Source of the DNA: Lentihominibacter butyricus
GTDB lineage: Bacteria; Bacillota; Clostridia; Peptostreptococcales; Anaerovoracaceae
DNA: 64,000 nt
Reading direction: 5' to 3'
NCBI RefSeq assembly: GCF_025567305.1
Contig: NZ_JAOQJP010000005.1
Location: 1-64,000 of the forward strand
Shown: piece by piece, positions 51,065 through 60,574 of the stretch
How the letters are laid out: every line of letters begins with the position of its first letter
Position numbering within the stretch: the stretch's first letter is position 1
Notes under the pieces: generated by a model
What the model saw: only the letters and a program-made list of their open reading frames with translations
Databases searched by the model: none
What the model was told of the DNA's origin: nothing
Position numbers and translations under genes: made by a program

Positions 51065-51978
51065 TAACCATGAGCGACAAGGGATCTCAGGGTCTTAGAG
51101 AAGATACTGCAGGAGATGCGGTCGTTAAGATACTCGAGGAGAACGGATGGAAGACAGTGTACAGGACGATGATCCCGGACGATATGGAACAGATAAAGAG
51201 CGAGCTGATAAAATGCGCTGACGAGCTGGCGGTGACGCTGGTGGCAACGACCGGAGGCACGGGATTCTCCATGAGAGACGTCACGCCGGAAGCGACACTT
51301 GCGGTCGTGGACAGAGAGGTGCGCGGCATACCTGAGGCGATGAGAGCCGAGAGCATGAAGATCACACCGATGGGGATGCTTTCGAGAGCAGCGGCAGGTC
51401 TGAGAAAACAGACGCTGATAATAAACCTGCCGGGAAGCCGCAAGGCGGCGTCGGAGTGTCTTGAAGCGGTGATAAAGCCGATAAAGCACGGCGTTGAAGT
51501 CCTGCTCGGAGAGTCACAGGACTGCGCGACATTACATCTGCCGCACGGCGTCGTAAAAGCCGTGTGCATCAGTGAAAAGAAGGGCGAGCAGAAGCACGAC
51601 ATAGGCGAAGCTTTCCTGAGAGCAGACCACGGTATAGAAGGCGATGCCCATGCCGGCAACTGGCACAGACAGGTGAGCCTGCTGGCTGCAGAGAGCGTGG
51701 CGAAGGTGCAGAAAGCCCTGGATTTCCAGCTCAAGAGCGGCGATTTTGCAGAGAACATACTGACGGAAGGGATCGAGCTGTTCACACTGCCTGTAGGCAC
51801 TAAGATGCGGATCGGCGAAGCGGAAGGCGAGGTCACTCAGATAGGCAAGGAATGTCACCACGGGTGCGCGATAAGAGAGCTCGCGGGCGACTGCGTGATG
51901 CCGAGAGAAGGCATCTTTGTAAAGATAACGAAAAGCGGCCGTGTGAAAACAGGCGACAGGATACAGGTGATGCAGTAA
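51043..51978 (+). CDS. MogA/MoaB-like molybdopterin adenylyltransferase fused to a MOSC domain
   Basis: The protein has 311 residues from the ATG after CAGGAGGAATT. Residues 1-160 are a MoaB/Mog domain (ITMSDKGSQGLREDTAGDAV, TTGGTGFSMRDVTPEAT, NLPGSRKAA), which adenylates molybdopterin before metal insertion. Residues 165-311 are a MOSC domain (VVKAVCISEKKGE, GIEGDAHAGNWHRQVSLL, GKECHHGCAI with the conserved Cys). MOSC domains handle sulfur for the cofactor. The fusion suggests linked adenylation and sulfur delivery to a molybdoenzyme encoded elsewhere. Confidence 0.88.
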   Translation: MEYRAAVITMSDKGSQGLREDTAGDAVVKILEENGWKTVYRTMIPDDMEQIKSELIKCADELAVTLVATTGGTGFSMRDVTPEATLAVVDREVRGIPEAMRAESMKITPMGMLSRAAAGLRKQTLIINLPGSRKAASECLEAVIKPIKHGVEVLLGESQDCATLHLPHGVVKAVCISEKKGEQKHDIGEAFLRADHGIEGDAHAGNWHRQVSLLAAESVAKVQKALDFQLKSGDFAENILTEGIELFTLPVGTKMRIGEAEGEVTQIGKECHHGCAIRELAGDCVMPREGIFVKITKSGRVKTGDRIQVMQ

Positions 51979-52037
51979 AAGGCAGGACTGACTGTGCACT
52001 GCATTTACAGCTAATAAACAGCAAGGGGGAAAACAAC

Positions 52038-53399
52038 ATGATAAACAAAGTAACAGAAACAGTTTTTTATGTAGGTGCGAACGACCACGACGTGGATCTG
52101 TTCGAGGGCCAGTATGTCGTGCCCGACGGGATGGCGTACAATTCATATGTTATAAAGGATGAAAAAACGGCAGTCATCGATACGATAGACAAGAGCAAGA
52201 CAGCCGAATGGCTGGCAAACGTAGAGGAGGCTCTCGGCGGAGCAGCACCTGACTATCTGGTGGTGCAGCACATGGAGCCTGACCATTCGGCGTCGATCCA
52301 GGCATTTGCGGAGAAGTATCCGGAGACAGTGATCGTGGGCAACAAGAAGACCTTCAACATGATCGGGCAGTTTTTCCCGACGCTTGAGATAAAGAACAGA
52401 CTCGATGTGAAGGACGGCGACAGCCTGAAGCTCGGAGCTCATGAGCTGATCTTCGTATTCGCACCGATGGTGCACTGGCCTGAGGTAATGATGACTTACG
52501 AGCCGAACGATAAGATACTCTTCTCAGCAGACGGATTCGGAAAGTTCGGGGCGCTGGATGCCGAGGATGACGACTGGGCATGCGAGGCAAGACGTTACTA
52601 TATCGGTATCGTAGGAAAATACGGCGCACAGGTGCAGAACGTGCTGAAGAAGGCAGCAGCTCTCGATATCGCTGTGATCTGTCCGCTGCACGGACCTGTA
52701 CTCACGGAAAATCTCGGATACTACATCGATCTGTACGACACATGGTCAAGCTACAGACCTGAGACTGAAGGCGTATGCATCTGCTACACTTCGGTATACG
52801 GCAATACAAAGGCTGCAGCTGAGCTGCTGGCAGAGGAGCTCAAGGCGCAGGGCGAGGAGACTGTCGTAGTGAACGATCTGGCAAGATGCGACATGGCTGA
52901 GGCTGTAGAAGATGCGTTCAGATATGACAGGCTGGTACTGGCGACTACTACTTACAATTCAGATATATTCCCGTTCATGAAGGAGTTCATCAACCACCTG
53001 ACAGAGAGGAACTATCAGAACAGGACAGTTGCTTTCATAGAGAACGGATCGTGGGCGCCTATGGCGATCAAGACTATGAGCAAGGCCTTCGAGAATTCGA
53101 AGGATCTGACTATAGCAGAGAACAATGTTACTATCCTGTCGGCACTGAACGACAAGAGCCGCGCTCAGATAAAGGCACTGGTAGCAGAACTCGCTGCGCA
53201 GAAGGCTGACGCGGAAGCTGAGATCGCATCAGGCGGAGCAGCAGATGATGATGCAGGAAATGCCGGCGGAAAGAAAAAAGGTTTTGTCTGCACTATCTGC
53301 GGATACATTTACGAGGGAGATACTCTTCCGGAAGATTTTGTATGCCCGCTCTGCGGACAGGGACCTGAGGTTTTCGAGCCGATCGAGATCGAAGAGTAA
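52038..53399 (+). CDS. Flavodiiron protein with C-terminal rubredoxin domain
   Basis: The protein has 453 residues from the ATG after AAGGGGGA. Residues 1-250 are a metallo-beta-lactamase-like diiron domain; the ligand motif is QHMEPDHSA (HxExDH) near residue 80, with H in MVHWPE and in CPLHGP. Residues 255-395 are a flavodoxin domain (CICYTSVYGNTKAAAELLAE). Residues 410-453 are a rubredoxin (CTICGYIYEGD, CPLCGQGPEVFE). It reduces oxygen to water, or nitric oxide to nitrous oxide, protecting an anaerobe; the fused rubredoxin brings electrons to FMN. Confidence 0.93.
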   Translation: MINKVTETVFYVGANDHDVDLFEGQYVVPDGMAYNSYVIKDEKTAVIDTIDKSKTAEWLANVEEALGGAAPDYLVVQHMEPDHSASIQAFAEKYPETVIVGNKKTFNMIGQFFPTLEIKNRLDVKDGDSLKLGAHELIFVFAPMVHWPEVMMTYEPNDKILFSADGFGKFGALDAEDDDWACEARRYYIGIVGKYGAQVQNVLKKAAALDIAVICPLHGPVLTENLGYYIDLYDTWSSYRPETEGVCICYTSVYGNTKAAAELLAEELKAQGEETVVVNDLARCDMAEAVEDAFRYDRLVLATTTYNSDIFPFMKEFINHLTERNYQNRTVAFIENGSWAPMAIKTMSKAFENSKDLTIAENNVTILSALNDKSRAQIKALVAELAAQKADAEAEIASGGAADDDAGNAGGKKKGFVCTICGYIYEGDTLPEDFVCPLCGQGPEVFEPIEIEE

Positions 53400-53450
53400 G
53401 CTCGGGTCTGCAGGCATACAGACATATGATGAGCATTCAAAGGTGAAAAT

Positions 53451-54347
53451 ATGACCATGAACGATAAAAAGGAGCCGGCACTCGATGCAGATGCCGGCTT
53501 TGCATTAGAAAACGAAAAACTGCATATAGGCTGCCACCTATCTTCTGTCAAAGGCTTCGTGCACATGGCGGAGGAAGCCGTGAAGATCGGTGCAGACACG
53601 TTTCAGTTCTTTACGCGAAATCCCAGAGGCGGGCGTGCAAAGGACATAGATCCCGAGGACGTGCGAAGGTTCCGCGAGATCATCGCAGAGCGCGGCTTTG
53701 CAAAACTGGTGGCGCATGCCCCGTACACTCTGAACCCGTGCTCCGCGACGGAGAAGGTCAGGAATTTCGCGCATATGGCGATGGAAGATGATCTGAAACG
53801 CATGGAGTACATCCCGGGGAACTATTATAATTTTCATCCCGGCAGTCACGTCGGACAGGGCGTGGAAAAGGGCACGGAGCTGATCGTGCAGCTTCTGAAT
53901 GAAGTGATGAAGCCGGATCAGAGCACGGTGGTGCTGCTGGAAACGATGGCAGGCAAGGGCACCGAGATCGGCGGCAGATTCGAAGAGCTGGCAGCGATAA
54001 TCGACGGTGTCGAGCTCAAGGACAAGATAGGCGTATGTCTCGACACGTGTCACGTGAGCGATGCGGGCTACGATATAGCCGGGGATCCGGACGGCGTGCT
54101 CAGGGAGTTCGATGAGATCATCGGCCTGGAAAGGCTGCACGCACTCCATATAAATGACAGCATGAATCCTGTTGGGGCGCACAAGGATCGCCATGCCAGG
54201 ATCGGCGAAGGCTGCATCGGTTATGAGGCGCTGCAGCGGTTCGTGAATCACCCGCTGCTGAAAGGGCTGCCGTGCATACTGGAGACGCCGAACGAGCTGG
54301 ATGGATATGCAAAAGAAATAAGCCTGCTGAGAGCAGGCTACAGATAG
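53451..54347 (+). CDS. nfo: Endonuclease IV (deoxyribonuclease IV)
   Basis: Endonuclease IV (298 residues; the core starts near residue 24 at KLHIGCHLSSVKG) cuts DNA at abasic sites in base-excision repair. The three-zinc TIM-barrel ligands are in FHPGSHVG, VLLETMAGKGTEIG, CLDTCHVSDAG, HINDSMNPVGAHKDRHARIG and CILETPNE, all intact. The N-terminal 20 residues are an acidic extension beyond the usual length; an alternative start at 53457 changes little. It follows the flavodiiron gene. Confidence 0.95.
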   Translation: MTMNDKKEPALDADAGFALENEKLHIGCHLSSVKGFVHMAEEAVKIGADTFQFFTRNPRGGRAKDIDPEDVRRFREIIAERGFAKLVAHAPYTLNPCSATEKVRNFAHMAMEDDLKRMEYIPGNYYNFHPGSHVGQGVEKGTELIVQLLNEVMKPDQSTVVLLETMAGKGTEIGGRFEELAAIIDGVELKDKIGVCLDTCHVSDAGYDIAGDPDGVLREFDEIIGLERLHALHINDSMNPVGAHKDRHARIGEGCIGYEALQRFVNHPLLKGLPCILETPNELDGYAKEISLLRAGYR

Positions 54348-54494
54348 CGTTTTGGATTTTGGATCCTTGAGCAGGATCTTGTGATCCGTATAACTTGTTA
54401 TTTGTATAGGGCATTCGACTTCAGCTGGCAGCGAGAAATGGCCTGGTCGGAATGCCGGATCGGTTTCCGGTGCCGGCATGCTTTTGCGGGCGGA

Positions 54495-55670
54495 TCAGCT
54501 GAGTTCGGTATACGCTTTATCGAACGTTATCACAACATAATATTTTTCGTCCACGGCTCTGACAGCCTGTGATGCGATCCTGCGAAGCTGAGCTTCCGGG
54601 TATCGGCAGTCAGGTGCGAGCACGACGTCGAAGATTATATTCGTGTGCGTCGGACCGGGAACGATCCTGAAATCATGGATGCTTTCTACGCCCTCGAGCG
54701 GCGAGAAGGCATCTTCTATTATGCTGCGCATCTTGTTTATCAGCGGGTCGTTGACCTTGACCGGGTCCATGTGGACGACGAATTCGATGTGGAGCGATTC
54801 CTTTACGAGACGCTCGATGTTGTCGATCATGTCGTGGCTTTTCATCAGGTCGCCGTCAGCATCCACCTCGATGTGTATCGATGCGAATATCTTGCCGGGT
54901 CCGTAGTTGTGGACCATCAGGTCATGCATACCGAGTACTCCCGGCTCGCGTTTTACAGTTTCAGTGATAGCCCTGACGAGCGATTCATCGGGTGCCTCGC
55001 CGAGCAGAGGGCTGGACGTTTCCTTTACGAGCTGTATCCCTGACCATACGATGAAGAGCGCGACCAGGCAGCCCATCCAGCCGTCGGTCTGAAGACCGGT
55101 GAATTTGCCGATCAGAACGCTTGCCAGCACCGCGCTTGTCGCGATGACGTCGTTGCGGCTGTCAGCACCTGTGGCCATCAGAGTGACGGAATCGATCCTT
55201 TTGCCGATATTGACATTGAACATGGCCTGCCACAGCTTTATCAGTATGGCAGCGACGAGTATCGCCACAGTAAGATAGCTGAATTCAACGGGATCCGGAT
55301 GGATTATCTTGTCCACGGATGTTTTCAGCAGCTGCAGGCCGAGCACGATTATCAGCACCGAGACGAACAGCCCCGTCAGATATTCTATGCGGGCATGCCC
55401 GTACGGGTGGTCCTTGTCTTCCGGTATGGAAGCCAGCCTGAATCCGACCAGCGTCATCACTGACGACGATGCATCAGCGAGGTTGTTGATACCGTCGGCT
55501 ATTATCGCGATACTGGCGGAGAAAACTCCTGCGAGTATCTTGATCATGCAAAGGAGCAGGTTGGATACGATGCCGACTACACCGGCAAATTTGCCGTATC
55601 GCTCACGGACCTTGGGGTCAGAGGTGTTCCTGTAGTCCTTTACAAAAAGTTTTATAAAAAAATTTCCCAT
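54495..55670 (-). CDS. Cation diffusion facilitator family transporter
   Basis: The protein has 391 residues with six transmembrane helices (residues about 25-215) and a long cytoplasmic C-terminus. SASIAIIADGINNLADASSS and ATGADSRNDVIATSAVLASV hold the paired D/N/D metal sites of TM2 and TM5, with DHPYGHARIEYL between TM2 and TM3. The C-terminal part has two ferredoxin-like cytoplasmic folds rather than one, longer than the common 300-residue type. It exports a divalent metal such as Zn2+, Mn2+ or Fe2+ in exchange for protons; the ligand set (N/D/D) leaves Mn2+ possible. It is co-transcribed with the TSCPD gene 27 bases upstream. Confidence 0.9.
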   Translation of the reverse strand: MGNFFIKLFVKDYRNTSDPKVRERYGKFAGVVGIVSNLLLCMIKILAGVFSASIAIIADGINNLADASSSVMTLVGFRLASIPEDKDHPYGHARIEYLTGLFVSVLIIVLGLQLLKTSVDKIIHPDPVEFSYLTVAILVAAILIKLWQAMFNVNIGKRIDSVTLMATGADSRNDVIATSAVLASVLIGKFTGLQTDGWMGCLVALFIVWSGIQLVKETSSPLLGEAPDESLVRAITETVKREPGVLGMHDLMVHNYGPGKIFASIHIEVDADGDLMKSHDMIDNIERLVKESLHIEFVVHMDPVKVNDPLINKMRSIIEDAFSPLEGVESIHDFRIVPGPTHTNIIFDVVLAPDCRYPEAQLRRIASQAVRAVDEKYYVVITFDKAYTELS

Positions 55671-55697
55671 TATGTCGATCTCCTGACTGGTCTCTGC

Positions 55698-55988
55698 TTA
55701 AGCGCCAGCCTGACTGTCGCGTTCTGCGGCTTTTTTCTTTTCGATTTCCTGAGCTTTTGCAAGAGCCTGTACGAGCTGATCTGAGCACGATGTTTTTTTC
55801 AGCCCACATGTTATGCCCTGGAGTTTCTCGCGGACCTGATCGACGGTCATTCCCTCGGTCAGTGCGGCCAGGGCCTTGAGATTGCCGTTGCATCCGCCCA
55901 TGAACTGGACGTTTTTAACGATGTCTCCGTCGAGCTCGAATTCGAGTCTGCGTGCACATACGCCTTTAGGCGAAAAATCGTATTTCAT
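55698..55988 (-). CDS. TSCPD domain protein
   Basis: This 96-residue protein carries the TSCPD pattern: GVCARRLEFELDGD, QFMGGCNGNLKAL and GITCGLKKTSCSDQLVQAL, three conserved cysteine sites as in the C-terminus of some B12-dependent ribonucleotide reductases and stand-alone TIGR03905-type proteins. The stand-alone form has no known function; metal or redox binding is likely. It is immediately upstream of the cation exporter in the same unit. The start is an ATG at 55988 after CAGGAGG. Confidence 0.85.
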   Translation of the reverse strand: MKYDFSPKGVCARRLEFELDGDIVKNVQFMGGCNGNLKALAALTEGMTVDQVREKLQGITCGLKKTSCSDQLVQALAKAQEIEKKKAAERDSQAGA

Positions 55989-56064
55989 TATTGTGAGTCC
56001 TCCTGTGTATTGCTTTCAGTACAGTATAGCAAATCTGCAGCAAAAGGGAAAGCATGAGTATGCG

Positions 56065-57408
56065 CTATCTGTTTACTACAGCCTGCATCACGGTATTTGC
56101 AACAGCACCTGCTACATCAGCACCGTATCCGCTGTTTTCGACCAGTACGATAAAAGCGTAAGGATTGCTGTCGTCGTTGAGGAATCCGGCGAACCATGCG
56201 TGTGGCTCTTTATAGTCGCCGACTTCTGCTGTACCCGACTTGGCGCAGAGGCTGAGGCCTGGGAAGTTCTCGGATCCGTAGTGACTTACCACGTTGTTAG
56301 CCATCATTTCTGTGAGTGACGCAGCCGTCGTCGAGTCTATCATATTCGTCGTTTTCGTCGTGATCTTGTCTATCTGTTTTCCCATGAATGTCGTCGGTTT
56401 GACGATGTTAGGGTGGGTCGCTTCGCCGCCGTTGGCGATAGCTCCCATGTAGACCATCATGGAGCACGGGTTGATCATGTCTTCCCACTGGCCTATACCG
56501 GTCCATGCCAGATTCATCCCGCTGTCAGGGAAGTCGAATGTACCTTCGGTGGTCTTGATACCGTCTATATCGTACGAGGTCATGAGACCTGCTTTTTCCG
56601 TATATTTTTCGAGAAGGTCGGGTCCCAGCTTTTCGGCCAGCTGGCCGAAGTAGCAGTTGCACGATACTTCCAGCGCCTTTTCCAGATCGACGGTGCCGTG
56701 TGCGGAAACGTCAGTGACCGCATATTCTCCACCATAGCTGACGGAGCCGGTGCAGTTGATCTCCCAGGTGTATGCATCGTCAAGATTCTCGATCGCAGCA
56801 GCTGCGGTGACGAGCTTGAATATCGATCCCGGAACGAATGTCGCGGATGTGAATCGGTTGATATATACGCCGTCCTCAGGTTCGGAAGGCGGGTCGACCG
56901 GATCGTATGTAGGCGAGCTGACCATGCAGAGTATCTCGCCGGTCTTGTAGTTGTATACTCCGACAGTTCCGCTTCTTCCGGCGAGCGCTTCATATGCGGT
57001 GGCGCAGATGTTCGCGTCGAGTGTCAGCGATACGTCTTTTCCGGCATTGTTCAGGGAGTAGACTCCGTTTATCAGGTTGTAACCGATGAGCTCGTCTGTA
57101 AAAGCGCGGTTCGCACCGGTCGAAATGTTGTTGTCTTTGTCTCCGGTTATGTGCATCAGTGCAGTCCTTACGGATGCATCGTCATTGAATATCATGCCAT
57201 CAGGTGTGTTCTGCATGAGGAGCGTGCCGTTAGTATCATAGAGTTTTCCCTTGGAAAGGTCGCCTTCGTTGTACACGTCGCGGTTGCCTTCATATGAAGC
57301 CCAGTCGTCGCCGTGCGCGACGTATCTGTATGAAAAAATCCCGACTCCGGTGAGGAGCACGAATGCCAGAAGCAGGCACATTATAGCGCGTTTTTCTATT
57401 TTTTTCAT
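56065..57408 (-). CDS. Class B penicillin-binding transpeptidase
   Basis: The protein has 447 residues. One N-terminal membrane helix (residues 8-28) is followed by a short dimerisation-like linker and a transpeptidase domain with all motifs: S195-I-F-K198 (SxxK), S249-C-N251 (SxN) and K390-S-G392 (KSG). It crosslinks peptidoglycan outside the membrane and is the target of beta-lactams. Its start overlaps the stop of the FHA-FtsW gene by ATGA, so it is the cognate transpeptidase of that glycosyltransferase-type SEDS protein. It is shorter than FtsI/SpoVD and resembles PbpA. Confidence 0.92.
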   Translation of the reverse strand: MKKIEKRAIMCLLLAFVLLTGVGIFSYRYVAHGDDWASYEGNRDVYNEGDLSKGKLYDTNGTLLMQNTPDGMIFNDDASVRTALMHITGDKDNNISTGANRAFTDELIGYNLINGVYSLNNAGKDVSLTLDANICATAYEALAGRSGTVGVYNYKTGEILCMVSSPTYDPVDPPSEPEDGVYINRFTSATFVPGSIFKLVTAAAAIENLDDAYTWEINCTGSVSYGGEYAVTDVSAHGTVDLEKALEVSCNCYFGQLAEKLGPDLLEKYTEKAGLMTSYDIDGIKTTEGTFDFPDSGMNLAWTGIGQWEDMINPCSMMVYMGAIANGGEATHPNIVKPTTFMGKQIDKITTKTTNMIDSTTAASLTEMMANNVVSHYGSENFPGLSLCAKSGTAEVGDYKEPHAWFAGFLNDDSNPYAFIVLVENSGYGADVAGAVANTVMQAVVNR

Positions 57409-59618
57409 TTGTCATCGTCTCCAAATAGATCTTCCAGTGTCAGCGGTCTTGAGTCTGTATCACGTCCGGTGTTTCCGGAGTTTCTGTTAAAGTAAGGTGC
57501 GTACGGGTCTGTATACGGATCGTTCCGATCCTGCCTGCCCGATCCGGCGGGTCTTGCAGGGGATACGGGTCTTGAGGCCCCCGCAGGTCTCGAAGAGGCG
57601 GATCTCGACGTCCCGGCGGGTGCCGAAGAACGAGGCTGTCGCGCCTGATCATGCGAAGCGGCCGGTCCTGCCGGACGCTGCGCAGGTCGTGATGCAGGAT
57701 GCTCGAAGCTTTCGAAGAAATCCTCGTCGGAAAAGTCCGTGTAGCGGATCGGCTTGTCTTTGCTGTTCCGCGACTTGCTGACTATCGTAGTCTCTTCGAA
57801 TCTGCGGTCAGGCGCAGGTCTGCGGTTCCTGCGCTTTTTAGGCGCGGGAGCGGCCTTCGGAACGGCGCGGAATATCTCTTCCGGATCCTCCATTCCTCCG
57901 CCTTCGAGTTCCTGTTCGAATTCGCCCTTCTTGTCGAGCCGTATCGCAAAGCTGGCGTTCTGCCGTGTATCCGCGGCTTTAAGGAATGCCAGCAGTCCCC
58001 ACGAGGCGATCATACTTGTTCCTCCCGACGATACGAAAGGGAAGGTGACGCCGGTCAGCGGGAGCAGGTCTACAGATCCGAACACGTTGAGTATTGCCTG
58101 GAAGATGAACATCGAGGTAGCAGCACAGGCTGCGATGCTGTAATACGTGGATCTTCCGGCGATTATCGCTCTTACTGCAAAGACGCCGAGCGTTATTATG
58201 CAGAGTACTGTGAGTATCGCTATTATCAGTCCCCATTCTTCACTGAGCAGGCCGAATACCAGGTCAGTGCTGGCGGCAGCCACATCGCTGAGGTTGCCTT
58301 CGCCTGCGCCCAGTCCCGGCAGTCCGCCGCTGGCGGCAGCCGTCATCGTCTGCACCTGCTGGAAACCGCCGCCTGTAGGATCGTCCCACACGTGGCCCCA
58401 CGTTGCAAAACGCGCGCCGATATAAGGTTTGAATCGGAGCACCATGAGCCCCATCAGACCGGCAGCTCCGACGATCAGTATCAGCTTTGAGAAGTCGCCG
58501 CTTCGCAGGAACGAGATCACGAGGAAGGTCACGAAGAATATTATCGCGGTACCGAAGTCGCCCATGATCGCGAGACATCCCAGACAGAAGACGGAAAACG
58601 CCATGAATATTGTCAGGTTTTTCTTCTGCTGCAGTTCGTCAAGCGTTGCAGCACCTACATATACGAAGACTATCTTTACGAGCTCCGAAGGCTGGAACGA
58701 GAACCCTCCGATCTGCACCCAGTTCTGAGCTCCGTATTTTATAGTTCCGAGGGCGAGGTTGATTATCAGCAGGAACACGCTGACGCCCATGAGTATGTAC
58801 GTTATTTTCTTTGCTCTGTTAAGATCGCGCAGATACCAGCAGAGCCCGAAGAACAGGGCAAGTCCCAGTACAACGCAGACTGCCTGCTTGAACACCGATC
58901 CCGGATATGAGGAGGCGGTGACCGCAAGACTCAGCGTAGAGAGGAAAAATGCGATGATCTCCATCTCGAAACCGACTCTCCTGAGCATGCGCATGAAGAT
59001 CACATAGAACCACATCAGTCCGCATAGCAGGAAAAATGCCATCGGCAGGTTCGCAGGGAAGTCTTCTCCGAGCGAGACCTTGAACTGCATGATCGTCAGC
59101 ATCTGGAATATCGTCAGTGCGATGAGCGACGGCCACGGTGATACCGGGCGGCTTTTTCGCTTTCTCTTCTCGATGTTGGCCATGCGCTCCTGCAGACTTA
59201 CAGGGTAGAGCGTGAAGTCCGAGCCTCCGATGCTCAGTATGTCGCCTGCCTTGAGGACGGTAGGCTCCGAGACGGGTCTGCCGTTGATCCTTGAGCCGTT
59301 TTTCGAATCGAGATCGTTATACTTCCAGACGCCCTCGGAGTCTCTTATCAATGTGGCGTGGCTCCTGGAAACGCTGTTGAGATTCAGGATGATATCGCAT
59401 CCGCGGCCTCGTCCGATCAGGTTTTCCCAGTGAGTCAGCGGCACGCTGGAGCCGTCGGGGCAGCCCAGATAGGCCCAGATCTCAGACGGGTTGCGTGCCT
59501 GTAGCAGCGATCGTATCTGCCGCATCAGTATGAATGCCGCGAGGATCAGGAAGATCCAGCGGGCAGCTGTTGTAAAGTATATCCCGGCCATGCCGGCCGC
59601 TGTATTTAGGAGTCCCAT
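57405..59618 (-). CDS. SEDS (FtsW/RodA/SpoVE) protein with N-terminal FHA domain and disordered tail
   Basis: The protein has 737 residues from the ATG seven bases after AAGGAG (the ATG at 59624 has only one base of spacing). A first membrane helix (residues 10-35) is followed by a FHA domain at about 58-130 (IGRGRGCDII, NSVSRSHATL, KNGSRINGRPV). A SEDS polymerase core (about 160-570) has ten helices and FGTAIIFFVTF, GIQG-like loop and PLTGVTFPFVSSGGTSM near residue 525. The last 150 residues are Pro/Arg/Ser-rich and probably disordered. FHA domains read phosphothreonine, so a Ser/Thr kinase probably controls this wall synthase, as in the actinobacterial FhaB-RodA-PbpA cluster. Such a kinase is not in the window. 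Confidence 0.9.
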   Translation of the reverse strand: MGLLNTAAGMAGIYFTTAARWIFLILAAFILMRQIRSLLQARNPSEIWAYLGCPDGSSVPLTHWENLIGRGRGCDIILNLNSVSRSHATLIRDSEGVWKYNDLDSKNGSRINGRPVSEPTVLKAGDILSIGGSDFTLYPVSLQERMANIEKRKRKSRPVSPWPSLIALTIFQMLTIMQFKVSLGEDFPANLPMAFFLLCGLMWFYVIFMRMLRRVGFEMEIIAFFLSTLSLAVTASSYPGSVFKQAVCVVLGLALFFGLCWYLRDLNRAKKITYILMGVSVFLLIINLALGTIKYGAQNWVQIGGFSFQPSELVKIVFVYVGAATLDELQQKKNLTIFMAFSVFCLGCLAIMGDFGTAIIFFVTFLVISFLRSGDFSKLILIVGAAGLMGLMVLRFKPYIGARFATWGHVWDDPTGGGFQQVQTMTAAASGGLPGLGAGEGNLSDVAAASTDLVFGLLSEEWGLIIAILTVLCIITLGVFAVRAIIAGRSTYYSIAACAATSMFIFQAILNVFGSVDLLPLTGVTFPFVSSGGTSMIASWGLLAFLKAADTRQNASFAIRLDKKGEFEQELEGGGMEDPEEIFRAVPKAAPAPKKRRNRRPAPDRRFEETTIVSKSRNSKDKPIRYTDFSDEDFFESFEHPASRPAQRPAGPAASHDQARQPRSSAPAGTSRSASSRPAGASRPVSPARPAGSGRQDRNDPYTDPYAPYFNRNSGNTGRDTDSRPLTLEDLFGDDDK

Positions 59619-59807
59619 ATGCATTCTCCTTACTTTTCTCTAAAACACATTATATATCAGTAATTATAATAAAGATTTTTGTCGGTGCTGTGATGATACA
59701 GAAAAGTACGGACTTGCGAAGGGGAGGACAAAATGTTAATATATGTTAAAAGGTCTGGGAGTGGCAGATATCGGAAATGATCACAGGTTATATTCAGAGA
59801 GGTGTTT

Positions 59808-60380
59808 ATGTTCAAGTTTGCGTTTTTTATAAATGTGCCGGGTGTTTCACCGGAGACGTATTCGAAGGTGTTTGAGAATGAGGAATGTTATGGTCTGGTG
59901 GCCGGTGTGGATGGCGTCGATGCTGCGAAGCAGTATGCTTCAAGGCTGGCCGGAGACGGATTCATGGCGCTCGATCTGAGCGGGAATTTCAGCAGTAAGG
60001 CAGTTGAGGAGATAAGCGAGGCAGCGGGAGAGAGCATCAGAGTCTGCAAAGCGCAGTACACGATAAACGGGCTCACGAGACTGAGTCATATCACTTCGGC
60101 AAAGGAGTACGGTGTGATCGTGAAGGTGGACGGCCTGGAAAAGCCGCGCGGTGTCATGATGAAATCCGATAAGAAATGCACGACGGTGATCTTTGTGAAC
60201 GATATGGCTCAGGCGAAAAAGGCTGCCGTAAAGCTTGTGGCGATGCGTGTGTCATATATAGAGCTATGCAGCTGGTTCGACCAGCTCAGGATGGAAGCGC
60301 TGGACAGGATCATAGGATCCGCGGTGCCGATCGGAACGTGTGGGGAAGTGTATCTCAGCCGCAAGGCAGAAAGAGACTGA
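59808..60380 (+). CDS. Duplicated DUF6506-like protein
   Basis: The protein has 190 residues from the ATG six bases after GAGAGG. Two similar halves are visible. Residues 1-90 contain FKFAFFINVPGVSPETYSKV, then VDGVDAAKQYASRL and FMALDLSGNF. Residues 100-190 contain YGVIVKVDGLEKP, a second VNDMAQAKKAAVKL and YIELCSWFD. Each half resembles the small alpha/beta DUF6506 domain, of unknown function. The fusion is unusual because members are normally single-domain. It is monocistronic and convergent with the hydrogenase genes. Confidence 0.6.
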   Translation: MFKFAFFINVPGVSPETYSKVFENEECYGLVAGVDGVDAAKQYASRLAGDGFMALDLSGNFSSKAVEEISEAAGESIRVCKAQYTINGLTRLSHITSAKEYGVIVKVDGLEKPRGVMMKSDKKCTTVIFVNDMAQAKKAAVKLVAMRVSYIELCSWFDQLRMEALDRIIGSAVPIGTCGEVYLSRKAERD

Positions 60381-60475
60381 GTGGCCTGCATTTGCAGCAC
60401 GGAACTGCAGATGCAGCACCGCATACGGCATCATGCAGAGTGATACTGATGATAGGTCACGGATAATGAAACAAC

Positions 60476-60540
60476 GAAAAAAGCTCCTGCCGGAGCGGTC
60501 AGCACAGTGTGCCGACCTTTGCCGGGGGAGCTTTTTCCTA
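60476..60540. terminator. Bidirectional terminator between the DUF6506 gene and hydA
   Basis: AAAAAAGCTCCTGCCGG pairs with CCGGGGGAGCTTTTTCC across an inner GTCAGCACAGTGTGCCGAC hairpin. It is usable in both directions. Confidence 0.75.
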
Positions 60541-60574
60541 TGATTAAAGCTTTCGTATATATGCTGTGTCAGGA

